Assembly (NCBI GenBank): GCA_000697335.1 | Contig: JNEM01006122.1 | Coordinates: forward strand, 1-13,161 | Reading direction: 5' to 3' | DNA: 13,161 nucleotides | Origin: Conidiobolus incongruus B7586 | Taxonomy: Eukaryota > Entomophthoromycota > Entomophthoromycetes > Entomophthorales > Conidiobolaceae | In this document: piece after piece, positions 8,384-13,161 of the stretch | How the letters are laid out: each line of letters opens with the position of its first letter | How positions within the stretch are numbered: position 1 is the first letter of the stretch | Made by a program: the position numbers and the translations under genes | Notes under the pieces: generated by a model | Told to the model about the DNA's origin: nothing | What the model saw: the letters and a program-made list of their open reading frames with translations, nothing else | Databases searched by the model: none

Positions 8384-11300
8384 TTAATGATTTAGAATTT
8401 GTAGAGAAGTATTTGCATATATGAATGGAATACCTCCTTCGTTTTTAGGTAATAAATTACCGCTTTGGTTCACTTCATTTAGTTCAATATACCATGGTCC
8501 AATTTCAATTTGAATGGGAGCATTCATTATATCAACGACAGGCTTAACATTGGGATCTAAATCGGTTAAACTGCCTGGATAAATTGCCAAGATGAGTTCA
8601 TTAGCTTCATCTTCTTTCAGGATACCATCCATGATATAGAAATGCTTTTGAGGTCCAATATTGTTACCATAATATCTTCCAATAAGCATCTTATTAACCC
8701 ATATGTAACCAACAAATGGTCCTTTCAAATGAACTTGCAAGGGATAATTCAATTCAGTGGGAGAAGACAAAGATTCTTCAGAAAGGGGATGGCGGAATTT
8801 ACAAGAGTACCAAGTAACAGTGGAGTGATTGATTTGAGACATGGAGGTCAATGGTTCAGAAGGAGACCAATCTGAGGAGGAATGGATTGTGGCTTCATCA
8901 AATAAACCACTGCTTTGATAAGCATTGTCATGCTCTTGAGCATCAATACCAGTAACGTACCACCTTGGAGGCGTAGTGAAATTGAGATTGGACCAAGTAG
9001 CATGTAATAAACCTCTGGGATTTCTGGCATCATCGAACATCATACTTTGACGGTTAATCCCAAAAGATTCAGTCATAATAATAACCTTATTTAGCTCAGA
9101 TCCTGATCCAATAGGGAATTTCAAGAATCTGGTAACATCAAAGGACTTATATCTACCAGGAAGAAGCTCGGGTCCACAGTGACAACCAGGCATAAAGATC
9201 TGACGAGAGAACACTGTCATACTACCTGCATAATGACCGTTTACCCAAACTGTACCTCTGTGACGAAGATCTAATTTGAGGTAAACAGGAGATGAAGGCT
9301 GGGGTTCTGTGATTTCAAAAGTGGACATGTATGTGCAATGACCTGTGGTGTATCTTAAATCAATTGCATTCAATTCAAATTTAGAACCATTTTGAGCTAT
9401 AGGAGTCCAAGGTGCTTCATCCCATTGTGTATATCTAACCTTCCAATCGGATATAGCACACTCTAAATTATTAGGAACAAGATCATTAGGATAGTTTAAT
9501 GGAAGTTCAAAGATAAATGGTAATCCTTCAAATAATGCAGATGGCTTGAATCGAGAGTCAGCAATTGGAGCAGAGTCTGTTTTCAGTAAAAAGAGTTTAG
9601 AAGAGTTGGATACAGATGGTTTCAAGAATTTGACATCCAATTGTCCAGTAGATTTGTCTAAATAAGTATCATAAGCGCCCCAAGTAACAATTTCAACATT
9701 ATCGTAATCTTCAGAGTCATTTGAGCTTGATTGAGTCCAATGATAGTCGTCCTTGAAAGAAGCATTGAGAGTTAGAAGGTTTGATTGGTTTAATGTAATT
9801 AAGTACAAATTGCCGTTTTTAGAATTCTTGGGGCAATTCATTGGTTTTAAACTAATCCATCCTTCGCCTTCACCAATTGAGAAGACTGTAACTCTATCTT
9901 CATCTTCGGGACGAGTTTGAACATGAATATTACCGCTAATATCATAATGACCTTCAAAAGCTAATTCACTTGTATACAATTCATCTGATGAGGGAATAAT
10001 CCAAACTTCATGATTTTTATCATCTAATACAAATCTATGACGAAGAAGAATAGGAACAGCTGAAAATAACAAGTGAGCCTTATTGGCAGCTGTATAATTT
10101 CCAAGAGCAATAAAACTATGCTTGTAGGGCAAATAACATTGCAAAACAAGTGGAGTTCTACCTTCTAAAGTTTGCAAATCTGAATTCATAAATAATTGAA
10201 TATCAAATAATGGATTCTCATTTTCGCTAAAATTTCTAATCAGTGTGAGTTCAACATCTTGATTTGGTAAATATCCAGTTTCTCCAAACCGATCTAAATA
10301 GGCCTCATAACATCTCTGACTACTAATAATATTCGATTCAGAAGCAGTAATGAAGGGAAGATCATCCCTTTGCGTGCGAACAAAATATTTTTCAAAAGTA
10401 CGGTACATTAGAAGACTTTGACGTAGTCGGCGCATTCTTCCAGAAATATGGCCATATTCTCTTATGCAAGCACCATAATCATATGAAGTATAAACATCAC
10501 TAAAATGAAGATGACCAGTTAAAAAAATTAATTATAATATAGTCAGCCATTATTGTACTTACGGATCACCTAATGTTCCCCAATTAGTTCCACCATAAAC
10601 CATATATAAAGAAACCATGGTGAATCCTTGAGCTACGACGCTATCAAATATCATTTTTGTAAAATGCTCACCAAAGAACGAATAATTATGATCATAAGTA
10701 GTTTTCAAACAGTTATGGCTAAACCATCCACCTTGTAATTCTGGAATCAATAAAGGAGTTTTGGCAGCTTCGCCTCCAAAAGATCTCACTTTATCTTCGA
10801 GATGATCAATTTGGGATGCGAAGGAATCAGGATCCCACTCTCCCCAATTTTCAATTTCTAATTCTTTAAAAGGTCCAATCGGATCAGGAGAAGCAGATGG
10901 AGGAAAGGCTAAGTTCATTAAGGTTAGATATTGTAAATTTGACCTATGCTGATTTAAGTGGGACTTACTTGCATATTTATCAAACCCATACCAATCTAAT
11001 CCAAAACTCCTTGGAGATATCCATTTAGTCCAAAGGTTATCCTCTTTATTATTTTCTGGTCTAGATACATATCCCCCTTCTTCCCAAGGATCATTTGTAA
11101 ACAGCGGGACAGTTATTCCAAGATCTCTGAATAGACGATCATTAATATCAGATGTGATATAATCAACAAATACATTATTACCTAGTAAATTTAGCCAAGC
11201 TTTTCATCTCATCAACAAATCCAATAGGCAACCAACCCCAAAATTCGAATAATTCATTTTCTAACTGAACAGCAAGAATACAGCCATCTTCCTTTTCAGT

Positions 11301-11936
11301 AATTTGATGCTTTTTTAAAATAGGCATAATATGATCTATCCATTGTTTAGAATACTCAGCAAATTTGTTGTCCCATAGTTTAAAGAGCCAATTCATATGT
11401 CTCAAACGAACTTCTCTCTTGGCAATTAACCATAATGGGAATCCACCGCCTTGGGTTTCAGCACAAATATATGGACCAGGAGCTGCTAAAACAAAAATTT
11501 TTAATTTTGAACACAATTGCAATAAATAATCAATATCTCGATTTCCTTCGAAGTTATAAACTCCTTCTTTAGGACTGTGATATCCCCAGTGAAAATAAAT
11601 TCTAATACAGTTAAAACCACAAGACTTGTAAGTTTTCAAAATTGATTCCCATCTTGAACGATCGGGTACCCTCCAGTAGTGAAATTCACCACTAATTAAA
11701 AAAATTCTTTTACCGCGTATAAATAAACTGTTAGCATCGTAAGCCAATATATCCCTATATTTATCTTGTTCAAAAGAGAAATCGCGGTCGGTATACGGGT
11801 ATTGAGAGCGGCTACGGATATTATAACGAATTCTAATAAATAATAAAAATGCAAAAAGACCAGCAACAATAAACAGAGCAGTTTTTAGTATTACTAGAAT
11901 ACTACAGTATAAATACCAAAATATCGTTGAAATCAT
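8384..11936 (-). CDS. Glycoside hydrolase family 35 beta-galactosidase, membrane-anchored, complete
   Basis: A retaining exo-beta-galactosidase of 1124 aa. Exons are 11936-11182, 11126-10969, 10908-10563 and 10499-8384, with introns of 55, 60 and 63 nt (GTAATA, GTAAGT, GTAAGT donors; CAG or TAG acceptors). Phases agree throughout. Residues 2-36 are hydrophobic, a signal-anchor or two short membrane segments, followed by RIRYNIRSRS. The GH35 barrel spans about 60-440: GEFHYWRVP, APGPYICAETQGGGFPLWL, proton-donor Glu228 in QLENE, nucleophile Glu361 in IPELQGGWF, then YMVYGGTNWG (406-415) and PDVYTSYDYGA. A long beta-rich middle follows. Two C-terminal jelly-roll segments carry TVWVNGHYAG (about 836-845) and YIWVNKMLIGRYY with GPQKHFYI (about 1018-1042), typical of GH35. 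About a dozen N-glycosylation sequons lie after the barrel core, pointing to the secretory lumen or cell surface. An in-frame TGA three codons upstream supports the start. Natural substrate is not determinable; cell-wall or glycoprotein galactosides are possible. Confidence 0.95.
10909..10968 (-). other. 60-nt intron of the beta-galactosidase gene that is open in frame
   Basis: Donor GTAAGT at 10968, a CTAAC branch-like sequence about 18 nt before the end, and acceptor CTTAG at 10909. The length is a multiple of three and the unspliced frame has no stop. Splicing gives DKYA-T-FPPSASPDP; retention adds 20 residues there. Canonical sites, the shared intron size and the fit to GH35 sequences favour splicing. 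Confidence 0.75.
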
Positions 11937-12850
11937 ATGAAATCAGATTGATAAAAATATAGTAATATTTAAAGCAAGATAGAATTTAAGTTTTCTAATA
12001 AATTATTGAGAAGTTATTATTGATTAAAGATTATAAAATTAAAAAATGATGATTTCTCAAATTTATATAATAATCATAATATGCATATCCAATTTACCAA
12101 TTAAATCCATCCTTCTCAATCAATCTCCTTTTTGATAATCCCTTATAATTATTAAGAACAAATCCTAAGTATAACTTTTAATATCAAACAAAGTGATAAT
12201 TGTATTCGTTATAAATATTTTTAGTTTATTAAGTAAATTTTAATACTAATAATAATGAAACAAAGTTAATTTGATTACTAAGAATATTTATTTATTGAAT
12301 AATCGAATCTCTTATTGAATATTTGGTCTAATATCAAATTTACGCAATACTCGGTTTCTTAATATTTAACAATTGATAAATTGATATTTTTAGATAGATA
12401 AGATGATTGGATGTAAATATCAAAACTAAGGACTTGAAATATAGTAATACATCTCTATTATTCCTTTCATGAAAACCTTAAATATATCATAGTCAATTGT
12501 GATAAATTGTATATAGAACCAATGCTTGCAAAATGTTCATGTTCTTATATAATCACTCTAACAATTCAATTAAATTTCCACTTTTCAAAATCATAATTCC
12601 AAAAATATATGTAATTTTTAATTAAACTATTTCACCACAAAAGAGTTTAACAAAACATGATTTTTATTATGGATTTATTTCTGGTATTTGTAAAAGTATA
12701 ATTTTGAATATATTTATTATAAATGTACACTGATAGTTTTTATTAGATGAAATTATATTACTATAGAATTGAAGAAATGGGAAATTTTTTAATTTCTGAT
12801 TTTTCAAACATTATTAATTTCAAATAAAAAAATAATTTTTTAAAATTAGT
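11937..12850. other. AT-rich region upstream of the beta-galactosidase gene
   Basis: No gene seen. Two CCAAT motifs on the plus strand (12089-12093 and 12097-12101) lie about 155 nt upstream of the ATG and could be promoter elements. A C-rich patch by local standards spans about 12085-12175. I see no convincing TATA box. Confidence 0.5.
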
Positions 12851-12852
12851 TG

Positions 12853-12878
12853 TTTAATTTAATTATGCTTAAATTAAA
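12853..12878. repeat. Perfect 10-bp hairpin
   Basis: TTTAATTTAA (12853-12862) and TTAAATTAAA (12869-12878) are exact inverted arms around the loop TTATGC. All-A/T arms make chance origin likely, so this is only a structural note. Confidence 0.45.
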
Positions 12879-12952
12879 TAGTAATTATCAAGTTTTTTAT
12901 TTTAATATTAGTAAAACTAAACCATAAACCCTTTAAAATTATTTAAATTTTA

Positions 12953-13016
12953 TAAGTAACTTTTAGTAATAAAGCATTATTTAAATTAATAATTTATTAT
13001 TAGGTAAATTACTTTA
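12953..13016. repeat. Imperfect inverted repeat in the right-end AT-rich tract
   Basis: The left arm 12953-12973 (starting TAAGTAAC, ending AATAAA) resembles the reverse complement of the right arm 12993-13016 (starting TTTATTA, ending TTACTTTA) with a few gaps. The inner 19 nt are themselves nearly palindromic. The sequence from here to 13161 is only about 10% G+C. I cannot tell whether it is a transposon end or simple low-complexity DNA. Confidence 0.35.
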
Positions 13017-13161
13017 AGGTTAAAAGAAAAAATATTTAAAGTTTGTTAAAATTTAAAAAATTAATTTTAATTATTATTTTTTTAATTGTTAATAAAATAA
13101 AAAAGTATATTAAAAAATACCTTTTTATTTTGATTAAAGAATTATTAAAATAATTTAATAT

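Noticed and set aside
8642-9033. Open frames of 77 aa (plus) and 61 aa (minus)
   Set aside because: They overlap the last beta-galactosidase exon in the wrong frames; the true frame has clear GH35 domains.

Overview
The window is nuclear DNA from a eukaryote with a very AT-rich genome. Gene-free stretches are roughly 75-85% A+T, and the three protein genes are broken by ten short introns of 49-63 nt with GTA donors and AG acceptors. The proteins look fungal or fungus-like. Low GC, tiny introns and modest gene spacing would suit an early-diverging fungus such as the Entomophthorales/Conidiobolus kind, but nothing here fixes the taxon and an amoebozoan or other protist is not excluded.

Layout, left to right: (1) 1-1982, minus strand: the first 624 codons of cytosolic glutaminyl-tRNA synthetase, three exons, running off the left edge. 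(2) 1983-4748: about 2.8 kb without a protein gene. It holds the synthetase promoter, a possible 5'UTR intron, one GC-richer island (3841-3960), a few hairpins and the thiolase 3' end. (3) 4749-6187, minus: a complete six-exon cytosolic acetyl-CoA acetyltransferase (thiolase), 391 aa. Upstream it has a TATA box, a perfect TCACGTGA E-box and a cluster of CCAAT boxes. (4) 7379-7451, plus: an intact intronless tRNA-Lys(UUU), preceded by a strongly G-skewed block. (5) 8162-8230, minus: a 69-nt decayed tRNA-Ala(AGC) relic. (6) 8384-11936, minus: a complete four-exon GH35 beta-galactosidase of 1124 aa with an N-terminal membrane anchor. (7) 11937-13161: AT-rich upstream sequence ending in a stretch of about 10% GC with inverted repeats.

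The genes do not form a functional cluster. Two serve translation (GlnRS, tRNA-Lys), one starts the mevalonate/sterol pathway, and one cleaves galactosides in the secretory pathway or at the cell surface. I found no transposon, virus-like element, CRISPR array or convincing new multi-gene system. The most notable items are the tRNA-Ala relic, the topology puzzle of the anchored GH35 enzyme, its stop-free 60-nt intron, and the regulatory motif cluster upstream of the thiolase.
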